Source of the DNA: Mesorhizobium sp. ZC-5
GTDB taxonomy: Bacteria; Pseudomonadota; Alphaproteobacteria; Rhizobiales; Rhizobiaceae
Length of the DNA: 64,000 nt
Direction: 5' to 3'
Assembly (NCBI RefSeq): GCF_025753855.1
Contig: NZ_JAOWPT010000009.1
Coordinates: 1 to 64,000, forward strand
Below are positions 16,563 through 25,232 of the stretch, piece after piece. A program made the translations under genes and the position numbers. The notes under the pieces are model-generated. The model was not told where the DNA came from and did no database searches. It was given only the letters and a program-made list of their open reading frames with translations. Every line of letters starts with the position of its first letter. Positions within the stretch are counted from its first letter, which is position 1.

Positions 16563-18071
16563 ATGAGAGCACGCAGATTGATGTTCGCCGCCTTGATGGG
16601 CGCGGCGGCCGCGTTCACGCTTCCGTCGTCGTCGGCATTCGCCAAGGACATGCTGGTGATCGATTTCGTCGGTGAGCCGAACTCGCTCGATCCGCATGTC
16701 CAGTGGAACCCCGATAGCTTCAACGTCTACCGCAACATCTTCGATAACCTCATCACGCGCGACGACGAAGGCAAGATCGCCCCGCAGATCGCGACGGAGT
16801 GGAAATATCTTTCCGACACCGAGGTCGAGTTCAAAATCCGCGGCGACGTGAAATTCCACGACGGCAAGCCGCTGACAGCCGACGACGTCGTCTTCTCGAT
16901 CAAGCGCATCACCGATCCCACCTTCGCCAGCCCGCAGCTCAGCCAGTTCGACCAGATCACCGATGCGGTCGCGAAAGACCCGACCACGGTGGTCGTCACC
17001 ACCCAGGGGCCGTATCCGGTTCTGCTGGCACAACTGACCAAGCTTTCTATCGTGCCCAAGCATGTCGTCGAGACCGAATCCAAGGACGCGTTCAACCTGC
17101 ACCCGGTCGGCAGCGGCCCGTACGAATTCGACCATTGGACGCGCGGCGTCGAGGTGGTGGTGACACGCAACGACGACTATTGGGGGCAGAAAGGGGCCTT
17201 CCCGAAGGTCTCGTTCCGGGCGGTTCCCGATGCGGCAACACGCGTTGCCAACCTGCTTGCCGGAACCAGCGATCTGGTCACCAACATCGACAGCGACCTC
17301 GCCAACCAGGTCAAGGCCTCCAGCGAGGCCAAGGTGGTCTCCGCGCGCACCGAGCGCGTCGCCTACTTCGCCATGAACGTTAGCAAGCCGCCGCTCGACG
17401 ACCCGCGCGTGCGACTGGCGATAGCCGAGGCGATCGACAAGGAGGGCATCGTCAACGGCATTTTGGGAGGCTATGAGCGCACGGTTCCAGAACTCTCCTC
17501 TCCAGCGCATGTCGGCTGGGTGGAGGGGATCGAGGCTCCGGCCTATGACCTGGCAAAAGCCAAGGAACTCGTCGCCGAGGTTGGCGACAAGGCCAAGCTG
17601 GAGTTCTCCATCTTGACCGCGCCCGTCTACGACCAGCGCGTCGTCCAGGCGATCCAGCAAATGCTCGCCGATGTCGGCCTTAACCCCAAGATCGAGATGA
17701 CAGACATGGGCAATTGGCTGCAGCGCATGCAATCGGGGCCGGACAGCATTCCCCAGTCGGCCTTCAGCCGCTGGTCGTGCGGTTGCCAGGACGCGGACGG
17801 CATCATGTACCCGATCCTGCATTCTTCCAGCGGCTGGGCCAACATCAAGGACGCCGAGGTCGACAAGGCGCTCGACGCGGCCCGCTCGACGATCGACACG
17901 GACAAGCGCATCGCATTGTACAAGACCGTGCACGAGATCGTGGCGAAGCAGAACTACGTGATCCCGCTCTACCAGGCCTCGGTGATCTACGGCGCTGCCA
18001 AGGGCGTCGAATTCACGCCGACGCCGAACGAGAACATCTTCGTCAACCGTATCGGCTGGTCCGGCGAATAG
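16563..18071 (+). CDS. Peptide-type ABC substrate-binding protein, paralog
   Basis: A 502-residue periplasmic binding protein with signal peptide (SSSAFA-KD cleavage) and the SBP_bac_5 pattern (EPNSLDPHVQWNPDS, KFHDGKPLTADDVVFSIKR). It closely resembles the binding protein at 13955-15463 over the full length. GGGAGGA lies about 8 bases before the ATG, fixing the start; the longer open frame crosses the heptad repeats. No permease or ATPase genes follow; a strong hairpin at 18082 ends the unit. It probably shares the permease of the divergent operon. Confidence 0.92.
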   Translation: MRARRLMFAALMGAAAAFTLPSSSAFAKDMLVIDFVGEPNSLDPHVQWNPDSFNVYRNIFDNLITRDDEGKIAPQIATEWKYLSDTEVEFKIRGDVKFHDGKPLTADDVVFSIKRITDPTFASPQLSQFDQITDAVAKDPTTVVVTTQGPYPVLLAQLTKLSIVPKHVVETESKDAFNLHPVGSGPYEFDHWTRGVEVVVTRNDDYWGQKGAFPKVSFRAVPDAATRVANLLAGTSDLVTNIDSDLANQVKASSEAKVVSARTERVAYFAMNVSKPPLDDPRVRLAIAEAIDKEGIVNGILGGYERTVPELSSPAHVGWVEGIEAPAYDLAKAKELVAEVGDKAKLEFSILTAPVYDQRVVQAIQQMLADVGLNPKIEMTDMGNWLQRMQSGPDSIPQSAFSRWSCGCQDADGIMYPILHSSSGWANIKDAEVDKALDAARSTIDTDKRIALYKTVHEIVAKQNYVIPLYQASVIYGAAKGVEFTPTPNENIFVNRIGWSGE

Positions 18072-18081
18072 CCAAGAGAGT

Positions 18082-18117
18082 GCGCAAGAGCCGGGCAGTT
18101 GCCTGGCTCTTGCGCAG
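18082..18117. terminator. Strong bidirectional hairpin
   Basis: TGCGCAAGAGCC and GGCTCTTGCGCA form a perfect 12-bp stem, extended by GGGCA/TGCCT with one G-T pair around a 2-base loop. It lies 10 bases after the binding-protein stop and 25 bases from the end of the convergent racemase gene. No T-run on either side is long, but stem strength and position fit a shared terminator. Confidence 0.75.
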
Positions 18118-18141
18118 GTGTCCACGGCTCCATGCCATTCC

Positions 18142-18864
18142 TCAGCCGGCCTGTGTCGAAGCCTGCCGTGCGATCGCCGAGACGAGCACGTCGAGGGAAT
18201 CAATCACTTCGATATCGGCGTCTAAACCGTTGACGAGCAGGGAAAGTTCGGTGCAGGCGACGACCAGCAGGTCGAGATCGACGGACAGAAGCTGCCGGGC
18301 AAGACGATTGAAGTCATCGTGCAAATCCAGATCGCGACCGGCCTTGACCGCCTTGATGAGGCGCAGGACCTGTTCCTGCTCCGCGCGCCGAGGATAGCGC
18401 GTTTCGATACCATAAGCTTCGAAAGCGCGCTCATAGAGCCCAAGCTGAAGGACGGCCGTGGAGGCCAGCATGCCAACGCGCCGATGCTTCAACGGTCTGC
18501 TTGCGGTTTCTCCGGCGGTGAGCGTGACCATGTCGAGCAAGGGGATGGTGATGGACGCCTCGATGTCGCCGGCATACGCATGGGCGGTATTGCAGGCGAT
18601 TGCAAGCAAGGTGGCGCCCGCCGCTTCCAGGTTTCTGGCCATGCGCACCAGTTCGTCCACGGGGCTCGGGCCGGTGCGTTCGATCAGGGCCTGGATGCGC
18701 GACGGAACCTTCGGGTTCTGGTCGATGAGCATATGGATGTGATCGGCGTCGTCGATGGCCGGTGTCGCTTCCATGACGCGACGCATCAGATCGATTGTTG
18801 CCGCCGGCCCCATGCCGCCGAGTATACCGACGACTGGATGGGCAGGCGGGAAATGGGAGCTCAT
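18142..18864 (-). CDS. Aspartate/glutamate racemase family protein
   Basis: A 240-residue PLP-independent amino-acid racemase. Both catalytic cysteines are visible: Cys91 in ACNTAH and Cys204 in ACTELS, with the N-terminal GILGGMGP motif. It interconverts L and D forms, probably of aspartate or glutamate, in the cytosol. ATG at 18864 is preferred with GAGG 3 bases upstream; a TTG three codons earlier is possible. It follows the PLP-enzyme gene by 15 bases, likely one operon handling D-amino acids. Confidence 0.88.
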   Translation of the reverse strand: MSSHFPPAHPVVGILGGMGPAATIDLMRRVMEATPAIDDADHIHMLIDQNPKVPSRIQALIERTGPSPVDELVRMARNLEAAGATLLAIACNTAHAYAGDIEASITIPLLDMVTLTAGETASRPLKHRRVGMLASTAVLQLGLYERAFEAYGIETRYPRRAEQEQVLRLIKAVKAGRDLDLHDDFNRLARQLLSVDLDLLVVACTELSLLVNGLDADIEVIDSLDVLVSAIARQASTQAG

Positions 18865-18879
18865 GTTCCTCAATGCCTG

Positions 18880-19887
18880 TCAAGCGTTGGTCAGGAAATC
18901 CGTCGGGTAGCCGAACAGCCCGGCCGATCCGCCGGTATGGAGGAAAACGATCGTCTCGCCCTTTTTGAAGAAACCCTTCTTCACCAGATCGATCAGTCCG
19001 GCCATGCCTTTGCCGGAATAGACCGGGTCGAGCAGAATGGCATCGGTGCGCGCCAGAGTGCGGATTGCCTCGATCGTGTTTGCGGCGGGGAATCCGTAGC
19101 CTTCACCGATGTAGTCGCAATTGGCGACGATGTCCGCGCGCTTGACGGTGCCGGGAATGCCAAGTTTCTCGGCGGTCCGCGAGGCCAGCGCGAACACGTT
19201 CTCTTCCTGCTTGGCTTTCGGCGCGCGCACGCCGATGCCGAGCACCGGCACGCCGCTGTTGATGCCGGCCAAGCCGGCTACCAGTCCGGCCTGGGTTCCG
19301 GCACTACCGGTGGCATGCACGACGTGGTCGATCTTGAGGCCTATGGTGTTCGCCTGGTAGATCAGCTCGATGGCGGCGTTGACATAACCCAGCGCGCCGG
19401 TCGGGTTCGAGCCACCGCCCGGTATCGTGTAAACCTTGTGGCCTTCGGCGCGCAGCCGCTCCGCGAGCTTTTCCATTTCGCCATTCATGTCGGGATTGGC
19501 CGGAGAGCGTTCCAGCTTCGCACCGTGCAGGCGGTCGAGCAGTACGTTGCCATTCTCCTTGTAATCGAAGTCGGTCTTGCCGGTGCGATCCTCCAACAGG
19601 AGATGGCAGGCGAGCCCAAGCTTCGCCGCCGCCGCCGCGGTCTGGCGCGCATGATTCGACTGCGTGGCACCTTGCGTAATGACGGTGTCCGCACCCTCGG
19701 CGATGGCTTCCGCCATCAGAAACTCCAGCTTGCGCGTCTTGTTGCCACCGGTCGAAAGGCCGGTGCAGTCGTCGCGCTTGATCCAGATTTCCGGGCCGTT
19801 CAGTTCCTTCGTCAAATTGTCGAGCTTTTCGAGAGGCGTCGGCAGGTGGCCGAGTGTGACGCGGGGATAACGGGCGAGGTTCATCAT
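18880..19887 (-). CDS. PLP-dependent D-cysteine desulfhydrase / L-cysteate sulfo-lyase homolog
   Basis: A 335-residue member of the ACC deaminase / D-cysteine desulfhydrase branch of fold-type II PLP enzymes. PLP Lys50 is in GGNKTRK, the QSNHARQ motif holds the second catalytic positions, and [10 protein letters not shown] is the phosphate cup. The opening ([18 protein letters not shown]) matches what I recall for CuyA/DcyD proteins better than AcdS. It would release ammonia and pyruvate with sulfide or sulfite from D-cysteine or L-cysteate. Two adjacent ATGs are possible starts. True ACC deaminase cannot be excluded without alignment. Confidence 0.8.
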   Translation of the reverse strand: MMNLARYPRVTLGHLPTPLEKLDNLTKELNGPEIWIKRDDCTGLSTGGNKTRKLEFLMAEAIAEGADTVITQGATQSNHARQTAAAAAKLGLACHLLLEDRTGKTDFDYKENGNVLLDRLHGAKLERSPANPDMNGEMEKLAERLRAEGHKVYTIPGGGSNPTGALGYVNAAIELIYQANTIGLKIDHVVHATGSAGTQAGLVAGLAGINSGVPVLGIGVRAPKAKQEENVFALASRTAEKLGIPGTVKRADIVANCDYIGEGYGFPAANTIEAIRTLARTDAILLDPVYSGKGMAGLIDLVKKGFFKKGETIVFLHTGGSAGLFGYPTDFLTNA

Positions 19888-19947
19888 CGGGCTGGGTCTT
19901 TCTGTCCTGTGGAAGTCTGGGCGGCCGGAACGACTGGCGGGTCGCCG

Positions 19948-20276
19948 CTAGAGCGGGTGCTTCAGGGGTCCGTCACCGCGGTCTTGGCGAACACCGGGAG
20001 TTCGACACCATAGGTCAGCCGGCAGAATTCTTGGATTTCGGCATCTGTGCCAGGTTCCTGATCGGCGAAGTCATTGGCCGGAAAACCGAGCACCATGAGG
20101 CCCCGGTCGCGATACGACCGGTCGAGCGCCTCCAACCCATCATACTGCTTGGTGAAGCCGCATTTGGAGGCGACGTTGACGATTAGCGGTACCTCGTCGG
20201 CACATTCACCAAGGCTTATGGTCAAGCCGTCGGCGCAGTTGAACGGAATGTCACATATCGAGGCTGTCATAAGCAA
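19948..20276 (-). pseudogene. Glutathione peroxidase, frameshifted and truncated
   Basis: The 104-codon frame 19962-20276 is a normal glutathione peroxidase N-terminal part, with active-site Cys39 in NVASKCGFT and the second motif GFPANDFADQEPGT, but it stops at about 104 residues where the family is near 160. Just before that stop, the neighbouring frame continues GPLKHPL, the expected GP..HPLY motif, and then meets TAG (19948-19950). So a one-base indel near 19965 followed by a nonsense codon and loss of the tail explains the truncation. The missing C-terminal part includes a catalytic Trp region, so it is probably inactive. Confidence 0.75.
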
Positions 20277-20488
20277 AATTCCTTGCGGGCAGGATCACCT
20301 CCGTACATTGGTGGCTTCGTCGTTCCCGTCAAGGAAAGCTATTTCCGCGGCGGCAAATCTGTATGACCCAATTGGTTGACCTCGACGTGGAACTGCGCGT
20401 CCCAGGCCGGATCTCTACACATCACCATTGCGTCCCGGGTTAGTCGTCAGTCGCCGCTTTGACAGCCCGCCTTGAACCGTTCTGCCGG

Positions 20489-20792
20489 GTTGTCATGCAG
20501 AATGCCGAGACGCTAGCCTGCTGCTCGCCGACCCAGATCGTCCTCCGGGCTGCCCATACGGGGTCTTCATCTGCAATGCCGACATAAAGACCGGATCGCC
20601 GGCCGAATTCACGCTCGGCGCGCGAGCCCAGGACAGATGGCGCGCCGCCACGGCTTGCCATGACGCTCATCCAATGTGAACGCCTTGAACGTGCCGGATG
20701 CGCAGGCTGCCTATGAATCCATGATGCCGCTGTCGGGCGCGTCGACTGGCCATGCCAGCGTCTTCAACCACGGCGCTGGATGGCAAGCTTAG
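20489..20792 (+). pseudogene. MttB-family (trimethylamine methyltransferase-like) remnant
   Basis: Three frames in sequence carry pieces of an MttB-type protein: VVMQNAETLA (from 20489), PYGVFICNADIKTGSPAEF (from 20554), then ARRHGLP-stop-RSSNVNA (20640-20684) and DAQAAYESMM...FNHGAGWQ ending at TAG 20790. The in-frame TGA at 20661 sits where the family has an aromatic residue between GLP and RSSN. At least two frameshifts and two stops make it dead. Nothing recognisable precedes it in 20277-20488. It lies next to the broken glutathione peroxidase, so this is a decay zone. Confidence 0.65.
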
Positions 20793-20984
20793 CTGCTTCT
20801 GCCCTCTGCAAATGTTACGGTAACGTACTCGCCGCCGGTTTCCTCCAGGCGCAAGGATGCGTTGGAAATTGCGTATGGCGGCTCAGGGTGTTTGGTGACT
20901 GTCCCACTGACCCGCTCGAAGCTGTCATTAAAGCTCGCAGTGGCCGTACAACACGGCCGCTGAGGACCAACAAAGCCGAAAGCC

Positions 20985-23471
20985 ATGGATATGAACAAAC
21001 TGGGTGTCTTGTTGTTCACGGTAACGGTCGCTGCCACCCCGGCATGGGCCGGTGCCGCAGTCACGACCGAAAACGTCAACTTTCGGGAAGGGCCGGGCAC
21101 CAGCTACAAGAGTCTGGGCACCATTCCCAATGGCTCGCAGGTCGAACTCAGCGAATGCGACGCCGGCGGCACTTGGTGCGCCATCGCTTACGGCGGCAAA
21201 AACGGCTTCGTCAGCGGCAAATATCTGAGCGAGGCCGATACGGAGAGGCCAGGCTGGCCCCGGAGCTATACCACCGACGAAGGCGCTGAGATCGTTCTTT
21301 ATCAACCGCAGGTCACGGACTGGAAAAATTTCATGGCCCTGACGGCCCTGGTTGCGACGGAATACAAGACGGCTAAAGACAGCAAGCCCATCTTCGGCGT
21401 CATCGGCCTGACCGGAGACACCGTTGTCGACAAGCAATCCGGCGAGGTCGTCGTCAGCAATATTAAGACCACCGAATTGAATTTCTCGGCGCTGGACCGA
21501 AACCAGATCACCGATCTTGCGCTCGATGTCGGCAAGCTGCTGCCGACCGGACCCATCACGCTGACCGAGGAAAGGATGACCGCAAGCCTGGCCGACTACA
21601 AGCGGATGAATGACGTCTCGGGGCTGAAATCCGATCCGCCCCCGATTTTCGTCAGCAAGACCGCAGCGATCCTGGTCCAGACCGACGGGAAGGCAGTCGC
21701 CGCTCCGGTCAAGGGTGTCGAAGGGCTATCCTTCGTGGTGAACACTAACTGGGACCTCTTCAAGCTCGACGCCGAGGGCAGCTATTACCTGCGCGACGAA
21801 AAATCCTGGCTGACAGCAAAGAGCCTCGACGCCGCGTGGCAGCCTGTCATGAACCTGCCCAACGCATTTTCGAAACTGCCGGACGACGAGAACTGGAAAG
21901 ATGCCCGGGCAGCCATTCCGCCTACGGTTCCGGAAGGAGGCAAGACGCCGGAAGTGATCTATTCGGACAGGCCGGCCGAACTCATCCAATTCGACGGCGA
22001 GCCGGTCCTGAAGCCGGTCCCGGGCACGGATCTCGAATGGGCGTCCAATAGCGAAAGCGACGTTTTCTACCGGAAGGCGGACGGAAAATGGTACACGCTT
22101 CTCTCTGGGCGCTGGTTTTCATCCGCCTCGCTTGACGGCCCATGGGTCTTCGCGACGCCAAACTTGCCCGAGGATTTCCAGAATATCCCTGAGGATGCCC
22201 CGTATTACACCGTCCGCTCGTCAGTCCCGGGAACGTCGGAGAACGCCGAAGCCCGTCTGAAGGCGAGTATCCCGGAGATGGCACGTGTCTCGACGGATGG
22301 TTCGGTCAAGGTCGATGTCGTCTACAGCGGCGCCCCCAAATTCGAACCGATCGAGGACACCTCGCTGCGCTATGCGGTCAACACCAATGAACAGGTCATC
22401 CAGGTCGGAGCCAAATATTATGTTCTGAAGGACGGCGTCTGGTTTGTCGGGGGCTCTCCCGCTGGTCCGTTCGTAGTGGCGACCGCCGTACCTGACGAGG
22501 TCTACAAGATCCCGCCGTCTTCGCCCGTCTACAATGTCACCTACGTTCGCGTTTACAGGACCGAGAAGGATGCCGTCTGGTTGGGCTACACGATGGGCTA
22601 CCTGGGCGCCTATCTTGCCTGGGATGCGCTCGTCTATGGCACCGGCTGGAATTATGTCGACTATTGGGACTATGGCTGGCATCACGGATACTGGCCTTAT
22701 TATCCACGACCGGTGACCTACGGCGTCGGCGCTTTCTACAATCCGGTCCGCGGCACGTTTGGCCGCTACGGTTATGCCTACGGCCCCTATCGCGGGGTGG
22801 CCGGCGGCGCTGCCTACAACCCACGCACCGGAACCTATATTCGCGGCGGCGTCGCGGAAGGCCCACGAGGCGAGCGCGGCTTCATTGCCGCCTACAACCC
22901 GCGCACCGGCAACGCCGCGGTGGCTCGCGGGGGTCACAATGTCTATGGCTCGTGGGGCACGGCGGGGGTCAAGCATGGCTCCGACTGGGCGCGCGTCCGT
23001 GGCGGAATGACTACCGCGGGCGGCGAAGGCGTCCGCTGGCGCACCTCGGACGGGGACCACGGCTTCGTCACGCAGGGCAAGGGCGGCGACATCTATGCCG
23101 GTCGCGACGGCAACGTCTACCGCCGCCAGGATGACCAGTGGCAGAGGCACAACGGCGGCGATTGGTCGCCGGTCGAAAGCCCCTCGAACGACAACCTCAA
23201 GAAGACCGGCGGGCATTTTACCGACAATCGCCCCGATGCCGCCAACAAGGCCAATGAACGGCCCGAGACAAGCCAAATATTGCCGCAACGCAACGAAGCG
23301 CGGGCTCGCCAGCAGGCGCCCGAACATCTGGGTATCGATCGGGCAGGTCGCCAGATCGGCAATCAGCGGGCGCTCGAACGCCGCACGATGGAACGTTCGC
23401 CGGTCAGACGCATCCCCGAGTTTCACGGTGGTGGCAATTTTGGGGGAGGTGGCGGTTTGCGCCGCCGTTGA
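20985..23471 (+). CDS. Secreted SH3b-domain repeat protein
   Basis: An 828-residue exported protein: signal peptide (residues 1-22, ending TPAWA), a bacterial SH3 domain at about 25-85 (VNFREGPGTSYKSLG...GWCAIAYGGKNGFVSGKYL pattern), then three related blocks of about 95 residues (roughly 220-320, 325-430, 445-530) each with an aromatic-rich W/Y-tract and a (L/V)P-ending. A Tyr/Trp/Gly-rich segment (about 540-640) with two YNPRTG motifs follows, then a polar tail ending in Gly/Arg. Similar rhizobial proteins are called carbohydrate-binding or SH3 domain proteins. SH3b suggests cell-wall binding. Function is unknown. A second ATG lies two codons in. Confidence 0.85.
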   Translation: MDMNKLGVLLFTVTVAATPAWAGAAVTTENVNFREGPGTSYKSLGTIPNGSQVELSECDAGGTWCAIAYGGKNGFVSGKYLSEADTERPGWPRSYTTDEGAEIVLYQPQVTDWKNFMALTALVATEYKTAKDSKPIFGVIGLTGDTVVDKQSGEVVVSNIKTTELNFSALDRNQITDLALDVGKLLPTGPITLTEERMTASLADYKRMNDVSGLKSDPPPIFVSKTAAILVQTDGKAVAAPVKGVEGLSFVVNTNWDLFKLDAEGSYYLRDEKSWLTAKSLDAAWQPVMNLPNAFSKLPDDENWKDARAAIPPTVPEGGKTPEVIYSDRPAELIQFDGEPVLKPVPGTDLEWASNSESDVFYRKADGKWYTLLSGRWFSSASLDGPWVFATPNLPEDFQNIPEDAPYYTVRSSVPGTSENAEARLKASIPEMARVSTDGSVKVDVVYSGAPKFEPIEDTSLRYAVNTNEQVIQVGAKYYVLKDGVWFVGGSPAGPFVVATAVPDEVYKIPPSSPVYNVTYVRVYRTEKDAVWLGYTMGYLGAYLAWDALVYGTGWNYVDYWDYGWHHGYWPYYPRPVTYGVGAFYNPVRGTFGRYGYAYGPYRGVAGGAAYNPRTGTYIRGGVAEGPRGERGFIAAYNPRTGNAAVARGGHNVYGSWGTAGVKHGSDWARVRGGMTTAGGEGVRWRTSDGDHGFVTQGKGGDIYAGRDGNVYRRQDDQWQRHNGGDWSPVESPSNDNLKKTGGHFTDNRPDAANKANERPETSQILPQRNEARARQQAPEHLGIDRAGRQIGNQRALERRTMERSPVRRIPEFHGGGNFGGGGGLRRR

Positions 23472-23672
23472 GGCGTTTCTCTGGAGCTGTCACGTTGTTT
23501 CGGCAAGAATGTTTCGATCGTTGCAGGGAATGAGCCGTTACGTCCAGCGCTGACACAGCCGCCGTCGATAGTTGATCGATCGTCCCGTGCAGGGCAGAGT
23601 CAAACAAGGTGACAGCACCGGGCGGTCGCATCCGTTTCCGTTTGACTCCGGCCGGAATACTTGCAAGTTTGA

Positions 23673-23690
23673 TGTCTCAATAATGAGACA
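23673..23690. promoter_or_regulatory. Operator-like dyad before the ABC operon
   Basis: TGTCTCAATAATGAGACA is a perfect 7-bp inverted repeat around ATAA. It matches the dyad at 27893 at 15 of 18 bases. It overlaps the most likely ATG (23683) of the ATPase gene, so binding would block initiation. Confidence 0.7.
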
Positions 23691-24483
23691 AATCGGCGTG
23701 CAGTCAAGAAATTTGAAACAGCAATCTGAACCATCGGCTCTTGTTGGCGTGGATTCGCTGACGAAAGTCTATCGAACGCGAGAAGGCTCGAAGGTCGAGG
23801 CTCTCTCGCCGGTGACACTCGACGTGCACTACGGCGAATTCCTCAGCTTGATCGGTCCGTCCGGCTGCGGCAAGTCGACGCTGCTCAGGTTGCTCGCCGG
23901 ACTCGAGGAACCAACCGATGGAACGATCCGCTGGCGGGACGGTGCGCCGTCGCGGGGAACGGATATCGGCTTCGTTTTCCAGGAGCCGGTTCTTCTTCCC
24001 TGGCTTAGCATCCACGACAACGTGCGCTTTCCGCTCGACGTGTTCGGCGTCGCCAGGGCCGAGGCGAACGCACGCGCAACAGACATGCTGGCACTGGTCG
24101 GGTTAAAGGACTTCGGCAGAGCTCTTCCCAAGGAACTCTCGGGAGGCATGCGCCAGAGGGCTTCGATTGCTCGCGCTCTGGTCTATCGCCCCCGACTGGT
24201 GCTCATGGACGAACCATTCGGCGCTCTCGATCTTCTGACCCGGGACCGGATGAACGATGAGTTGCTCCGGATCAAGGCCGAGACATCCGCCACGGTCGTC
24301 TTCGTCACGCATTCGATCGACGAAGCGGTTTATCTATCCGACCGCGTCGCTGTCATGTCCCCCCGCCCCGGCCGGATCAGCGCGCTCCACACGCTCGATC
24401 TTGGCTCCGACCGCAGCGAGATGCTCAAGGACACCCCCGATTTCCACCGTTGGCTGTCTCTTCTGCGGCGGGAACTGAGATGA
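23683..24483 (+). CDS. NitT/TauT-family ABC transporter ATP-binding protein
   Basis: A 266-residue ATPase of the SsuB/TauB/NrtD type: Walker A GPSGCGKS, Q-loop VFQEPVLLPWLS, signature LSGGMRQR, Walker B LVLMDEPFGALD, H-loop VTHSIDEA. The start is uncertain: ATG 23683 lies inside the dyad and has no Shine-Dalgarno sequence; GTG 23698 or a later codon could be used, since conserved sequence begins near LVGVDSLTKVY. Its stop overlaps the next gene as ATGA. It powers the transporter formed with the two permeases at 24480 and 27086 and the binding protein at 26034. Confidence 0.88.
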   Translation: MRQIGVQSRNLKQQSEPSALVGVDSLTKVYRTREGSKVEALSPVTLDVHYGEFLSLIGPSGCGKSTLLRLLAGLEEPTDGTIRWRDGAPSRGTDIGFVFQEPVLLPWLSIHDNVRFPLDVFGVARAEANARATDMLALVGLKDFGRALPKELSGGMRQRASIARALVYRPRLVLMDEPFGALDLLTRDRMNDELLRIKAETSATVVFVTHSIDEAVYLSDRVAVMSPRPGRISALHTLDLGSDRSEMLKDTPDFHRWLSLLRRELR

Positions 24484-25232
24484 GCACTCGTTCACTGCGT
24501 GCGCTCTTCATGCTTGCAACGCCGTTGCTGCTCATTGCGATATGGTGGAGTTACGTTCGTCTTTTCGACGTTCCCCGTTTCGTGCTTCCGGCCCCGTCGG
24601 ATGTTTGGTGGGCGTCTTTTGCACTTTTCCGCGACGGGACGATCTGGCCGCATTTGGCACACACGCTCGGTATCATTGCGGCCGGTTTCGGCATTGGATC
24701 AGCCCTTGGTTTCGCGCTCGGCTTCGTGCTTGGCAAGAGCCCACGCCTCGAGCGGATTGTGGGACCGTATCTGTTCTTCTTCCAGACGGCTCCCAAGATC
24801 GCCCTGGCGCCCCTGTTCATTCTCTGGTTCGGCCTCGGGCTTACCTCCCAGATCGTGCTCGTCGTATCCTTGGTCTTCTTCCCCGTCATGGCAGGCACGA
24901 TCCTCGGACTTCGCTCCGTACCAGTCAATTTCGGGTTCCTCGGTGACGTCCTCAATCTCTCAAAGCGGGATCGCTTGGTGCGGATCGAGTTGCCTTCGGC
25001 AGTTCCGGAGATTTTCGCTGGATTGAAGGTAGGCGCGGTGCAGGCAACGATTGGCGCGATCCTTGCCGAATGGCTGTCTGGCGCCCAGGGGCTCGGCTAT
25101 CTCATGGTGTTCGCCGGTACAACCTATAAAGCGCCGATGCTCTTCGCGATGGTCCTGATCACATCGCTTCTTGGGATTCTTATCTACCAGACTGTGGCCG
25201 GACTGGAGAAATGGCTGCTTTCATGGCGATGA
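24480..25232 (+). CDS. NitT/TauT-family ABC transporter permease (first)
   Basis: A 250-residue inner-membrane permease with about six transmembrane segments, including the family stretch FFFQTAPKIALAPLFILWFG and the coupling loop (LNLSKRDRLVRIELPSAVPEIFAGL). ATG overlaps the ATPase stop. A second permease of the same family at 27086 implies a heterodimeric channel, as in some transporters for pyrimidine-like or riboflavin-like ligands. Confidence 0.92.
   Translation: MSTRSLRALFMLATPLLLIAIWWSYVRLFDVPRFVLPAPSDVWWASFALFRDGTIWPHLAHTLGIIAAGFGIGSALGFALGFVLGKSPRLERIVGPYLFFFQTAPKIALAPLFILWFGLGLTSQIVLVVSLVFFPVMAGTILGLRSVPVNFGFLGDVLNLSKRDRLVRIELPSAVPEIFAGLKVGAVQATIGAILAEWLSGAQGLGYLMVFAGTTYKAPMLFAMVLITSLLGILIYQTVAGLEKWLLSWR

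Noticed and set aside
16443-18203. Long minus-strand frame of 586 codons opposite the second binding-protein gene
   Set aside because: Antisense shadow: the plus frame has signal peptide, conserved family motifs and a ribosome site, while the minus frame is Arg/Asp-rich with no motif. High GC makes such frames common here.
19962-19964. TGA ending the glutathione peroxidase considered as a selenocysteine codon
   Set aside because: The active-site residue is already Cys39, and the conserved continuation is in a different frame, so this is a frameshift.
18319-20013. Plus-strand frame of 564 codons across the racemase and PLP enzyme genes
   Set aside because: The minus-strand genes carry catalytic residues in the right order; the plus frame has none.
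20661-20663. In-frame stop in the MttB fragment considered as recoded pyrrolysine
   Set aside because: Pyrrolysine uses TAG; here it is TGA at a normally aromatic position, and two further frameshifts are needed, so the gene is dead.
20440-20670. Minus-strand frame of 76 codons in the decay zone
   Set aside because: It lies opposite the MttB fragments, which show homology in order on the plus strand; the minus frame has no motif.
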